Source: Treponema sp. (lineage in GTDB: Bacteria; Spirochaetota; Spirochaetia; Treponematales; Breznakiellaceae). From it: DNA of 42,754 nucleotides. The DNA lies in the NCBI GenBank assembly GCA_009777995.1, contig WRKT01000021.1, positions 1-42,754 of the forward strand, written 5' to 3'. Position numbers and translations under genes: made by a program. This document shows positions 1 through 8,288 of the stretch, one piece after another; position 1 is the first letter of the stretch; every line of letters starts with the position of its first letter. A model generated the notes under the pieces. The model saw nothing but the letters and a program-made list of their open reading frames with translations. It was not told where the DNA came from and searched no databases.

Positions 1-1
1 T

Positions 2-1141
2 AAATCCCTTCTTGTTTCGGTATTTTTACTACTCTTTTCCTTACCCGTTTATTCACAAAGTTTTAGCGACGGAAACCTCTTTTTTTCGGCTGCCTTTGGC
101 AGGGTTTTTTTCTCGGAAAATAGAACCCTGGAATTAATCGATCATTTACATACAACAAAGCTTGACTACCTTATAGTTGGCGGTAATTGGGAATGGCCCT
201 TCGGTATTGGTTACGCTACTATCGGTCTTGAAGCCGGATACAGTCACGGTTCAACCCTTTTTAGCGGCAGACATGTAGATAAAATCCCTGTGAACATTCG
301 AAGTTCCTGGGTGTATCCGGTATTTAATTCTTTTTATATTGGCCCGAGTGTTAAACTGGGCGCTTTGGGTATGCTGGGCCCTGACAGAAACAGGCTGCTT
401 CTCCTGACCGGGGCACGGCTTGAAGCCGAGCTTAGGCCCCCTTCCTGGCCTCTGGGTATTTTTATCACAGGCGGCTTTGATGCACACCCGACTGCAATTG
501 AGCCGGATATTATTCCTGTCTTCGAGGCAGGCCTGCGCTTCCCTCGCAGAGAGCCGGGGGCTCGGCAGACAAGGCAAACTGCCGCGGCAGTTACAAGACC
601 TGCAGTTGGGCAACAATCAATACAGGCAGATGGTGTTTTGGCAGCCCTGGCAGAGATGAATCCCGAACCGGCGCTTATGACTGCTCAACAAGAGATACAG
701 GCACAGGCGGCAATGGCAGAAATTGAAGCTCAAGGGGTACAGGTTTTACAAGCGGATCATAATGAGTTTGTCGATGTTGTATATGTGCAGGGAGTTGAGA
801 CTCAAGGAATTATGAGGCCTGTATACTTCGAGCCTGATACAGCAGTCCTAATAGAAATATATCGTCCGGTTCTTGAGCTGGTAGGGCAGAAGCTGATTTC
901 AGACCCCGAATTGCGCTTGCAAATTCAGGCCTTTGCTGCTCCCTTCCGTACAGAGCCCGGCAGATATGCCGTAAGCGAGAACAGGGCAATTTTTTGCAAA
1001 GATTATTTTATTCAAAACTTTGGTATTGATGCAGACAGGATAACTTATCAGGCCTTTGGCTCATTCAGGTTGTCTCCTCATGTTGAAGTTGGCCACTGGG
1101 AAACATATAGGTCTGCAGAGTTGATCGTGTATAGGAATTAG
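2..1141 (+). CDS. OmpA-family outer-membrane/peptidoglycan-binding protein (5' end cut off by the window)
   Basis: The frame is open from base 2, so the first codons lie outside the window. The visible N-terminus is a signal peptide ending about PVYSQS. About 379 residues are visible. The middle looks like a beta-strand-rich membrane or periplasmic part. The last ~110 residues match the OmpA C-terminal domain: a RPVYFEPDTAVL entry strand, a VSENRA helix (normally LSERRA), DRITYQAFGS, and a final RSAELIV strand in place of the usual NRRVEIV. In this family the domain binds peptidoglycan diaminopimelate or ornithine non-covalently. A GTG at 290 could be taken as a start, but the upstream signal peptide in the same frame argues against it. 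The gene converges on the BOF operon, with 19 bases between the stop codons. Confidence 0.75.
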   Translation, partial: KSLLVSVFLLLFSLPVYSQSFSDGNLFFSAAFGRVFFSENRTLELIDHLHTTKLDYLIVGGNWEWPFGIGYATIGLEAGYSHGSTLFSGRHVDKIPVNIRSSWVYPVFNSFYIGPSVKLGALGMLGPDRNRLLLLTGARLEAELRPPSWPLGIFITGGFDAHPTAIEPDIIPVFEAGLRFPRREPGARQTRQTAAAVTRPAVGQQSIQADGVLAALAEMNPEPALMTAQQEIQAQAAMAEIEAQGVQVLQADHNEFVDVVYVQGVETQGIMRPVYFEPDTAVLIEIYRPVLELVGQKLISDPELRLQIQAFAAPFRTEPGRYAVSENRAIFCKDYFIQNFGIDADRITYQAFGSFRLSPHVEVGHWETYRSAELIVYRN

Positions 1142-1160
1142 TGCCGGGAGTCCGACAGGT

Positions 1161-1826
1161 TTACGGAAACCTTCGAATAACCCTTACTTCAACTTGGCTC
1201 ATGCCCCTGTTTGCATGAACCTCGCCGTTAATTTCAACCCTGTCTTCGGGGCCTATGTATAGGCCCCGCCAGACAGCTTGGTTTATTTCAATAATAATTT
1301 CACCCGATGCATCCCGGAAGGTATACTGACTCCCCCCGGGAAGGGCATTGATGATATTCCCTACGAGTATAACCCAGGAATCGTGGGGGAGATTTCGGGC
1401 CTCGGTTACCGTTACAGGGGCAGTCAAGGTAATAGGCTGCCCATTCCTGTTAGTTGACCTGCCGTTACCTGTAATCGCCCTTACATTAATGGAAATCTGC
1501 CCCCTGTTCATTCGCAGTTCCCCGCAGATCTCTACCGGGTCGGAAACTCCCACGGACATTCCCCTCCAGACCCTGCGGTCGATCTCCACGGTAATATCTC
1601 CCGATGAATCACGGAAGGTATAGTTTATTCCCCCGGGAAGGGCATTGATGATGTTGCCCGAAAGCACCACCCACGAGTTCTGCGGCAGGTTTCTTGCCTC
1701 ACTGACTGTTATGGGACTTCTTGCCGCGACCAACTGTGCATCGACAGCTACCGGGGAGAGGAAAAGTATTAAAGCGCAAGCGCCAAAAAGGAGGTGCTTA
1801 AATTGCTCTTCGGATGACCTTTGCAT
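1161..1826 (-). CDS. Exported tandem-BOF (bacterial OB-fold) protein, copy A
   Basis: About 221 residues with a signal peptide (hydrophobic core LLFGACALILFLSP, cleavage near VDAQ) and two consecutive BOF domains, roughly residues 38-110 and 135-220. Each has the family pattern LPxxSWVxLxGNIINALPGG, then FRDxSGxIxVEI, then VWRG, then VEIxGE. BOF proteins of the YgiW/YdeI type are periplasmic OB-fold proteins linked to stress tolerance and, for VisP/YgiW, to peptidoglycan sugar binding. The start is uncertain: ATG 1826, or TTG one codon earlier. Either way the gene overlaps the end of the preceding BOF gene by about 30 bases with no clear ribosome site, which suggests translational coupling. 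It is a close paralogue of the protein at 7068-7700. Confidence 0.8.
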   Translation of the reverse strand: MQRSSEEQFKHLLFGACALILFLSPVAVDAQLVAARSPITVSEARNLPQNSWVVLSGNIINALPGGINYTFRDSSGDITVEIDRRVWRGMSVGVSDPVEICGELRMNRGQISINVRAITGNGRSTNRNGQPITLTAPVTVTEARNLPHDSWVILVGNIINALPGGSQYTFRDASGEIIIEINQAVWRGLYIGPEDRVEINGEVHANRGMSQVEVRVIRRFP

Positions 1827-2223
1827 CAAAGTACTTTATCCATCCATTTTTTTCACGTTTTAGTTCACCGCCGATTTCCACAAGGTCGTTCGGACCAACA
1901 GAAAGGCCCCACCATCTATCATGCTTGATTTTAATCATAACTTCCCCTGTTGAATCGCGGAACAGGTATCTGTCACTGCCAAGATGCTGGACAATATTTC
2001 CTGTCATAACTGCCTGTGCTTTATTTGGGAAGGTCATGACCACCTGATTAACGGAGACAGGTGATGAAGGCCCCATGAATCCCTGAAAGCCCGGCACTGC
2101 AAAGCTTGCCGGTTGTTGTCCGAACATCATGGGCCCTGTGAATCCGCCCTGCTGTGCATGGACCATAGTTGCCGAAAAGAGCAGAATCAAACTGCAAATT
2201 GCCAAAACCTTAATTTTTTTCAT
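1798..2223 (-). CDS. ygiW: YgiW-like periplasmic BOF protein, copy A
   Basis: 141 residues: a signal peptide (MKKIKVLAICSLILLFSATM, cleavage near VHAQ), a QQGGFTGP stretch as in E. coli YgiW (EQGGFSGP), a low-complexity linker rich in GFQGFMGP, and one BOF domain at about residues 55-140 (VMTGNIV, YLFRDSTGEV, IKIKHDRWWGL, VEIGGELKRE). YgiW/VisP is a periplasmic stress protein. The symbol is given at family level only. ATG 2223 has a strong ribosome site, AGGAGG, 6 bases upstream. It is first in a two-gene operon driven by the dyad promoter at 2250-2304. About 90% of mature residues match the copy at 7737-8153, so the pair looks recently duplicated or homogenised. Confidence 0.85.
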   Translation of the reverse strand: MKKIKVLAICSLILLFSATMVHAQQGGFTGPMMFGQQPASFAVPGFQGFMGPSSPVSVNQVVMTFPNKAQAVMTGNIVQHLGSDRYLFRDSTGEVMIKIKHDRWWGLSVGPNDLVEIGGELKREKNGWIKYFDAKVIRRAI

Positions 2224-2249
2224 AAATTTCCTCCTAAATTCTCTTATCT

Positions 2250-2304
2250 CATCGTAATACTACAGCATGAAAAACACTCCGGCTACCTACAAAATCCGGT
2301 AGGT
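2250..2304 (-). promoter_or_regulatory. Promoter with 20-bp LuxR-type dyad, operon A
   Basis: On the minus strand a perfect dyad ACCTAC-N8-GTAGGT (2285-2304) is followed by AG, 20 bases, and a TAGTAT -10 element (2257-2262). This puts the dyad centre near -44 and its edge over the missing -35 box, as in activator-dependent promoters of the lux-box type. The same spacing occurs at 6254-6301 and 8184-8231. Seen directly: dyad and spacing. Inferred: activator binding. Confidence 0.75.
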
Positions 2305-2319
2305 TTCCGAAATTCTACA

Positions 2320-3729
2320 TTAATTATTGCTTTTTACATGTAAATACCTTGCAAACAACTCTGCCCTGCTTTGAATATCCAGCTTCCTGTATAGATTTTT
2401 CTGGTGGAAGTTAACCGTGTCGTAACTTATCTTAAGGGTATAGGCGATTTCCTTTGGTGCTGAACCGCTTAAGAGCATTGTAAAAATTTCCTCTTCCCTT
2501 GCTGTCAGATTTAGATGTTCTCTTGCCTTAAGTTCTGCGGTTTCAGCCAGGGGCTTTGAGTATTCCTCGATGTCTTTAAGGTAGAGCCCGTCTGTCCAAT
2601 CCTGTTCAAAGAGTCTTTTTTGAATAAAAGGCATGAATACGAGGCAACCGCTTACCAAAACAAGAACTACCCCGAAGGCAAGGAATCTGTCAGGGGCCTC
2701 GAAATAGCTAAAGTAGAAGGAAAAAATGCCTGAAATTACAAAATACTGAATGAAAACCGCAAGGCAGAAGAATTTAAACATGCGAAGAGACCTGCTAAGT
2801 TTAATTGCTCCTGAGCACATATAATAAATGATGATATAACCAAGGCCGTCCCCGAGGCCGTAGGCGAATGAGCCGGAAATCGCTGTTATAGGGGCATCGT
2901 AGAGGAGGGCTCCAAGGCCAAGTAATGAGAAGGCCAGGAACATGAGCCAGATATACAGAGCGCTGCGACCCTTCAGCATTTGGATGATTACCACAAGGCT
3001 AATCGAAGTAAAACTGCCAAGCCCAAAGGCCAGGGAAGAGACACTGCTTTCTGCCCATTCGATCTGATTACTCATATAGGTTATCACGTAATAAATGATG
3101 CAAAGAGCAATAATAAGGGGAACTCTTGAGTCCTTACCGCCTTCCGGTTCATTTCTCTCCGACTCCGGGACAGGCTTTCTTAGGCAGATGACGGCAAGCA
3201 AAAGAAATACAAGGCTTATTACAATGTTTCCTTGAAAATTTATGAATGTATGAACAGGAGGGAATAGGGACATTGTGGAAAAATAAAAGCCATAGTAGAG
3301 CTGAATAAGGGCGAGGCCAAAGAGTCTTTCTATATTGTTTAATGTAAAGCAGAATATATAGAATGCGCAGGCAGCACTTAGACCGTTAAAAAACTTCAAG
3401 GCAAGATAAATCGTAAAGCGTCCCGGGCCAAATGGCATGAAAACCTGAAATGTTGTAAGAGCTGCACAGGCTATGGCTGTAAACAAAAGGGAAGGAATAA
3501 TGAACCTTTTTGGGATAAAGCTTAATATAAGCCAGCCAAATCCCAGAGCAAAAAAGCTTAACTCTGAAGATCTGATACCTGAAAGTGCAATACTATGGTC
3601 AAAGTAACGCAGGTTCCCTGCAATGACTGAAAGGGGGAAAATAAGGACGAGTGCCCAAAGGCTGCCTCGAATATTGCCGAAAGATAGCTCGTCTCTTGAT
3701 TTAAAAAGCCTAGAAATTACTGCCTTCAA
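2320..3729 (-). CDS. Membrane-anchored LuxR-family transcriptional regulator with MFS-like N-terminus
   Basis: 469 residues. The first ~380 form about 11-12 hydrophobic segments resembling a major-facilitator fold. The C-terminal ~60 are a LuxR/GerE helix-turn-helix (LTAREEEIFTMLLSG, then KEIAYTLKISYDTVNFHQKNLYRKL). There is no receiver domain, so this is probably a one-component regulator that senses a ligand or membrane state. The start is TTG 3729, two bases after the permease stop, so translation is likely coupled to it. As the last gene of the adaptor-permease operon, whose promoter carries the same dyad as both BOF operons, it is the natural candidate for the shared activator and would then control itself. 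Confidence 0.8.
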   Translation of the reverse strand: MKAVISRLFKSRDELSFGNIRGSLWALVLIFPLSVIAGNLRYFDHSIALSGIRSSELSFFALGFGWLILSFIPKRFIIPSLLFTAIACAALTTFQVFMPFGPGRFTIYLALKFFNGLSAACAFYIFCFTLNNIERLFGLALIQLYYGFYFSTMSLFPPVHTFINFQGNIVISLVFLLLAVICLRKPVPESERNEPEGGKDSRVPLIIALCIIYYVITYMSNQIEWAESSVSSLAFGLGSFTSISLVVIIQMLKGRSALYIWLMFLAFSLLGLGALLYDAPITAISGSFAYGLGDGLGYIIIYYMCSGAIKLSRSLRMFKFFCLAVFIQYFVISGIFSFYFSYFEAPDRFLAFGVVLVLVSGCLVFMPFIQKRLFEQDWTDGLYLKDIEEYSKPLAETAELKAREHLNLTAREEEIFTMLLSGSAPKEIAYTLKISYDTVNFHQKNLYRKLDIQSRAELFARYLHVKSNN

Positions 3730-3731
3730 AA

Positions 3732-4948
<1,217 letters not shown>

Positions 4949-4949
<1 letters not shown>

Positions 4950-6133
4950 TAAAGCCTTTCCCTTGAAATAAACTGTCTGCCTTCAAGGTCTGCACTTGTT
5001 ATAATTTCCGTTGCAGACGCCGTTATAATTCCTATCCTTACCTGCATTACTTCCAAGCTGCCTGAGTCGTTGAAGTACCAGAGGTATCGTATACCCTCCT
5101 GTGAACCAATGGCACGGGCCTGAGCCTGAACCGCAACAGCTCTTACATTGCGAGTACCGCCTGTGAGCAGGGCGATTATACCTGTCCTCTGATTCCCGTT
5201 TGTGCGTGTACTGCCGTTTGCTTGCTCCTGCTCCCTTTCTGCAAGGGCCCGCTCTCGCTGCTCGTAGTCCATTAATTCAAGGTCTGCGAAAAATACCTTT
5301 TCTTCAATCTCTTCCCTGCTTAAGCTCGAGGGCTGGAAGCGCAGGGCAGCGTTTGGAATAACAAGAGTATTCTCCGAGCGAGCCACGATGAACTCAACCG
5401 CACAGGTCATCCCCGGATATAGGGAGCCGTCAGGATTATCAACCCTGATTATCACCGTATAATTTACGATATTGTTTATCATCACAGGGACCATTCGGAT
5501 ATTTTCAACCACTCCGTTAAAGCGGCGGCCGGGCATGCTCTCAAGTGTAAAGCGGACTGCCTGCCCCCTATAAATCGAGGCCACGTCCAGCTCCCCGATA
5601 TTCGCCTCGATCCGCATTTCTGTTACATTCTCTGCAATGGTAAAAATGCCGGTAGTCCCCGTGGCCGAGCTGTCAGAGACAGTGTCCCCCTCATTAATCC
5701 TGCGATCAAGGACTACCCCGTCTATAGGAGAAGTGATAAAGGCAAATTGATTTATTTCAGTGTCAATCGATCTTAAGTTTGCCTCTGCTACTGCGAGGTC
5801 TGCTTCAAGGTTTTCAAGGTTAGTTTGACTTGTCAGCAGCTCAAAGTCCGAAATTAGATTTCTCTCTGCAAGGGCTAGTTGGTTATTATAGCTGATTAAC
5901 TGTAGCCTATAATTTGCCCCTGCCCTCAAAACTGCCGCATGCTGCTGCTCCCTCCTAAGCCTTAGAATATCGGTGTTTAGCTCTGCAAGTAAATCGCCCC
6001 TGCGGACAGTATCATTAAAATCTACGAAGACCCTTTCGACTTTGCCGCTCATTTGGGGAATTATCCTGACAACGGAAACAGGATGAATGGTCCCCGAGGA
6101 TAGCACGCTGCGTTCAAGGGTGTTTCGGCGCAC
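4949..6133 (-). CDS. MacA/HlyD-type periplasmic adaptor; N-terminal signal peptide interrupted by an in-frame TGA
   Basis: The open part is 394 residues starting at GTG 6133: a split lipoyl/barrel-sandwich domain (SGKVERVFVDFNDTVRRGDLLAEL and ITSPIDGVVLDRRINEGDTV), a short helical hairpin between the halves (about residues 55-115), a beta-barrel domain, and a C-terminal membrane-proximal part with a Q/E-rich insert (YEQRERALAEREQEQ). Upstream in the same frame the DNA encodes a good lipoprotein signal peptide (PAFLTLITILTASC) preceded by ATG 6235 or 6247, but TGA at 6215-6217 interrupts it. GTG 6133 would give a protein without an export signal. The gene is therefore either damaged, miscalled at one base, or only partly functional. 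Confidence 0.8.
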
Positions 6134-6172
6134 AGTGGCGAATTCATAGGTAATATTTGAATTATTTACGGA

Positions 6173-6247
6173 GCAGGAGGCAGTAAGAATCGTTATAAGT
6201 GTCAGAAAAGCCGGTCATTTCCATAAATAGCTCATTTTCTTCACCAT
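6173..6247 (-). other. Coding remnant of the adaptor's lipoprotein signal peptide with in-frame TGA
   Basis: Minus strand, same frame as the adaptor. ATG 6247 (or 6235, with GGTGAAG upstream) reads MVKKMSYLWK, then TGA at 6215-6217, then PAFLTLITILTASC with a lipobox cysteine at 6173-6175. Two adjacent genuine genes in this window end in TGA, so TGA is a stop here. A TGG-to-TGA change or a sequence error is the simplest explanation. Confidence 0.7.
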
Positions 6248-6301
6248 ACAGTTATATTATAATACATAAAGACCGGTGCCTACCTACTAAAGTGGGTAGG
6301 T
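6247..6301 (-). promoter_or_regulatory. Promoter with 20-bp LuxR-type dyad, adaptor-permease-regulator operon
   Basis: Perfect ACCTAC-N8-GTAGGT at 6282-6301 on the minus strand, then AG, 20 bases and TAATAT (6254-6259). An overlapping TATAAT lies two bases upstream. The predicted transcription start is at or next to ATG 6247, so the transcript would have little or no leader. Geometry is identical to the two BOF-operon promoters. Confidence 0.75.
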
Positions 6302-6319
6302 TTTTATTTTTCCCCCGGT

Positions 6320-7093
6320 TTATCTGAGTAATTCCCGGGGATTTATCAGCATACCATTCCTAAAAACGCCAAAATGCAAATGAGGCCCTGTGCTTAGACC
6401 GGTACTGCCGACGTTGCCTATCTGCTGACCCGTTGCCACGTATGCTCCTGCACTGACACCGGTGGCGCTTAAATGAGCATACAGGGTCCTAAGGCCCGAA
6501 TGGTGAATTATCATTATATAGTTACCATAGATATTATCCCGGCTCACTATGCTCACCCTGCCGGACATTGCCGCCCATACGGGGCTTCCCATGGGGGCAA
6601 CAATGTCAATGCCGGTATGGAATTGCTGTCTGCCGGTTAAGGGTGACCTGCGATTTCCAAAGGGCGATGAGACACGGCCAATCACAGGCCAGATAAACAG
6701 GTATTCCAGTTCCCGGGCCCCTCTTTCAAGGGCAGTACCCGGTCTTCCGATGCTTTTTACATCCAGTTCCATGGTCCAATTTCTGTCATCTTTCTTTAAA
6801 TCGCCGGTTACCTCAACACGATCAAATTGGCCTATATTTACTCCGTTCCATAATTCTTCTTCTATTTTAAGTACCATATCTCCCGAAGAATCACGAAAAA
6901 GGTATCTGTCAGTTCCAAGGCCGAAGATGATATTCCCCCTTAAGGCAAGCGGAGTGTCATGAGGCAAAGTTTGTGCATGTGCCGCCGTGACAAGCTGTTC
7001 GGCGAAAACTTCGGGGGCAGATGCAGGGAACAGTATAAAAATGCACAGGAAAAAGATCCCCGGGTGTTTACTTTCTGATGACTCTAGCAACAA
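6320..7093 (-). CDS. BOF domain fused to M23 (LytM-type) peptidoglycan endopeptidase
   Basis: About 257 residues from TTG 7093: signal peptide (FFLCIFILFPASAP, cleavage near VFAEQ), one BOF domain (LPHDTPLALRGNIIFGLG, YLFRDSSGDMVLKIEEELW, VEVTGDL) at about residues 25-110, then an M23 metallopeptidase at about 130-250. All zinc-site motifs are present: HTGID (HxxxD), YAHLS and HLHFG (HxH). M23 enzymes cut peptidoglycan cross-bridges. The start is uncertain. TTG 7093 or 7090 gives a short overlap with the upstream BOF gene, while ATG 7177 would add ~28 unlikely residues read from inside that gene. Third gene of operon C. The fusion ties the BOF family to the cell wall by physical linkage. Confidence 0.83.
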   Translation of the reverse strand: MLLESSESKHPGIFFLCIFILFPASAPEVFAEQLVTAAHAQTLPHDTPLALRGNIIFGLGTDRYLFRDSSGDMVLKIEEELWNGVNIGQFDRVEVTGDLKKDDRNWTMELDVKSIGRPGTALERGARELEYLFIWPVIGRVSSPFGNRRSPLTGRQQFHTGIDIVAPMGSPVWAAMSGRVSIVSRDNIYGNYIMIIHHSGLRTLYAHLSATGVSAGAYVATGQQIGNVGSTGLSTGPHLHFGVFRNGMLINPRELLR

Positions 7094-7700
7094 GTGAAGG
7101 CTGCCCTCTGTTTGCGATGATTTCACCGGTAATTTGAACTGTGTCGGATTCGTTAATAAACAAACCGCGCCAAACATTCGGATCAATTTCAACTACCATT
7201 TCCCCTGAGGAATCACGGAAAGTATAATGCCTGCCATTTGGGAGAACATTGATAATGTTGCCTGACAGGATTACCCATGAGTCATGGGGGAGGGTTCTAG
7301 CCTCGCTAATGGGAATAGGGTAGGTGTATACAATTGTCTGCCCCGGTCTTGTTATTATCGTTTCCGAGTTTACTATGACCCTTGCTCTAACCGAAACCAA
7401 ACCCCTGTTTTGGTTTAACTCACCGTGAATCTGCACCAACTCCGATGGCGCGATATTAAGCCCCCTCCAGACCCTCCTGTCAATTTCAACGGTAACATCA
7501 CCTGAAGGATCACGGAAGGTGAAGTTTATCCCACCGGGAAGCGCATTGATGATGTTTCCGTTAAGAATGACCCAGGAGTTGTGAGGGAGCTGTGTCGCTT
7601 GGTTAACTGTTATGGGGCTATTAATCGTAACACCCTGTGCATAAGCCGGTATTAATACTAAAATTAAGCTATAAATACATAAAATAAAGTACTTCTTCAT
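7068..7700 (-). CDS. Exported tandem-BOF protein, copy C
   Basis: 210 residues: signal peptide (MKKYFILCIYSLILVLIPAYAQ) and two BOF domains at about residues 30-105 and 128-208, each with HSW/DSWVILxGNIIN, TFRDxSGxxxVEID and VWRGL. It matches the tandem-BOF protein at 1161-1826 along its length, including the linker position. It follows the YgiW-like gene by 36 bases and overlaps the BOF-M23 gene at its 3' end, so it sits mid-operon. By family it should be a soluble periplasmic protein. No enzymatic motif is present and the ligand is unknown. Confidence 0.82.
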   Translation of the reverse strand: MKKYFILCIYSLILVLIPAYAQGVTINSPITVNQATQLPHNSWVILNGNIINALPGGINFTFRDPSGDVTVEIDRRVWRGLNIAPSELVQIHGELNQNRGLVSVRARVIVNSETIITRPGQTIVYTYPIPISEARTLPHDSWVILSGNIINVLPNGRHYTFRDSSGEMVVEIDPNVWRGLFINESDTVQITGEIIANRGQPSLVARVIRK

Positions 7701-7736
7701 AAGCTAAACCCCTTGTATCAGTTTATTCCCTTATGA

Positions 7737-8153
7737 CTAAATAGCTCTTCTGATGGCCTTTGCATCAAAGTACTTAATCCATCCGTTTTTTTCGCGCTTT
7801 AATTCGCCACCTATTTCAACAAGGTCATTCGGGCCTACAGACAAGCCCCACCATCTGTCGTGCTTGATCTTTATGACTACATCTCCTGTGGAATCCCGAA
7901 ATAAATACCTGTCGCTTCCAAGGTGCTGGACAATATGCCCTGTCATAACAGCCTGTGCCTTATTTGGGAATGTCATGACCACTTGCTGTACGGATATCGG
8001 GGATGAGGGTCCCATGAATCCCATAAAATTCGGGCCCGCAAAGCTGGCAGGCTGCTGTCCGAATGCCATTGGCCCTGTAAACCCGCCCTGCTGGGCACTG
8101 AGTGTAGCTGTCATGAGCAAGACCAAAACGAAAATGATTGCATACTTTTTCAT
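7737..8153 (-). CDS. ygiW: YgiW-like periplasmic BOF protein, copy C
   Basis: 138 residues: signal peptide (MKKYAIIFVLVLLMTATLSAQ), QQGGFTGP stretch, GFMGP linker and one BOF domain (VMTGHIV, YLFRDSTGDV, IKIKHDRWWGL, VEIGGELKRE). The BOF half is almost identical to the protein at 1798-2223, differing at only about ten positions over the last 110 residues. ATG 8153 follows an AGGAGG-type ribosome site. It is the first gene of a three-gene operon (YgiW-like, tandem BOF, BOF-M23). The symbol is family-level. Its function is inferred from YgiW/VisP as an envelope stress protein. Confidence 0.85.
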   Translation of the reverse strand: MKKYAIIFVLVLLMTATLSAQQGGFTGPMAFGQQPASFAGPNFMGFMGPSSPISVQQVVMTFPNKAQAVMTGHIVQHLGSDRYLFRDSTGDVVIKIKHDRWWGLSVGPNDLVEIGGELKREKNGWIKYFDAKAIRRAI

Positions 8154-8176
8154 AAGTATTCCTCCTAAAATCTATA

Positions 8177-8231
8177 TATTCAGATATTACGGTGAGGAAT
8201 ACTTGCCGGCTACCTACAAATCCCGGTAGCT
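8177..8231 (-). promoter_or_regulatory. Promoter with LuxR-type dyad, operon C
   Basis: Minus strand: AGCTAC-N8-GTAGGT (8212-8231, one mismatch from a perfect dyad), then AG, 20 bases and TAATAT (8184-8189). The sequence just past the dyad (GCCGG) is shared with the promoter at 2250-2304. Predicted leader about 24 bases with an AGGAGG site. Confidence 0.75.
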
Positions 8232-8255
8232 TTGCATGTTTTTGGCCAATTTATG

Positions 8256-8273
8256 CCTACCAATATTGGTTGG
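8256..8273. repeat. 18-bp near-perfect palindrome upstream of operon C
   Basis: CCTACCAATATTGGTTGG, with a perfect 12-bp core ACCAATATTGGT. It lies 24 bp upstream of the operon C dyad and just past the end of hypD. It has no T-run, so it is not an obvious terminator. The outer CCTACC resembles a dyad half-site, so an auxiliary operator is possible. Confidence 0.4.
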
Positions 8274-8288
8274 ATCTAATAATTCCTG

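Noticed and set aside
290-1141. First gene starting at GTG 290
   Set aside because: The same frame is open to the window edge and encodes a signal peptide, so the real start is upstream of base 1.
6215-6217. Selenocysteine or tryptophan decoding of the in-frame TGA
   Set aside because: A Sec residue in a signal peptide makes no functional sense, no SECIS-like hairpin was evident just downstream, and TGA ends genuine genes here (for example at 17389 and 24174).
6282-6319. Rho-independent terminator after the BOF-M23 gene
   Set aside because: The inverted repeat there is the shared dyad of the next promoter; the stem is short and no T-run follows on the minus strand.
7094-7192. Longer N-terminus for the BOF-M23 protein
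   Set aside because: Those codons are read from inside the upstream BOF gene in another frame, precede the signal peptide and look non-coding.
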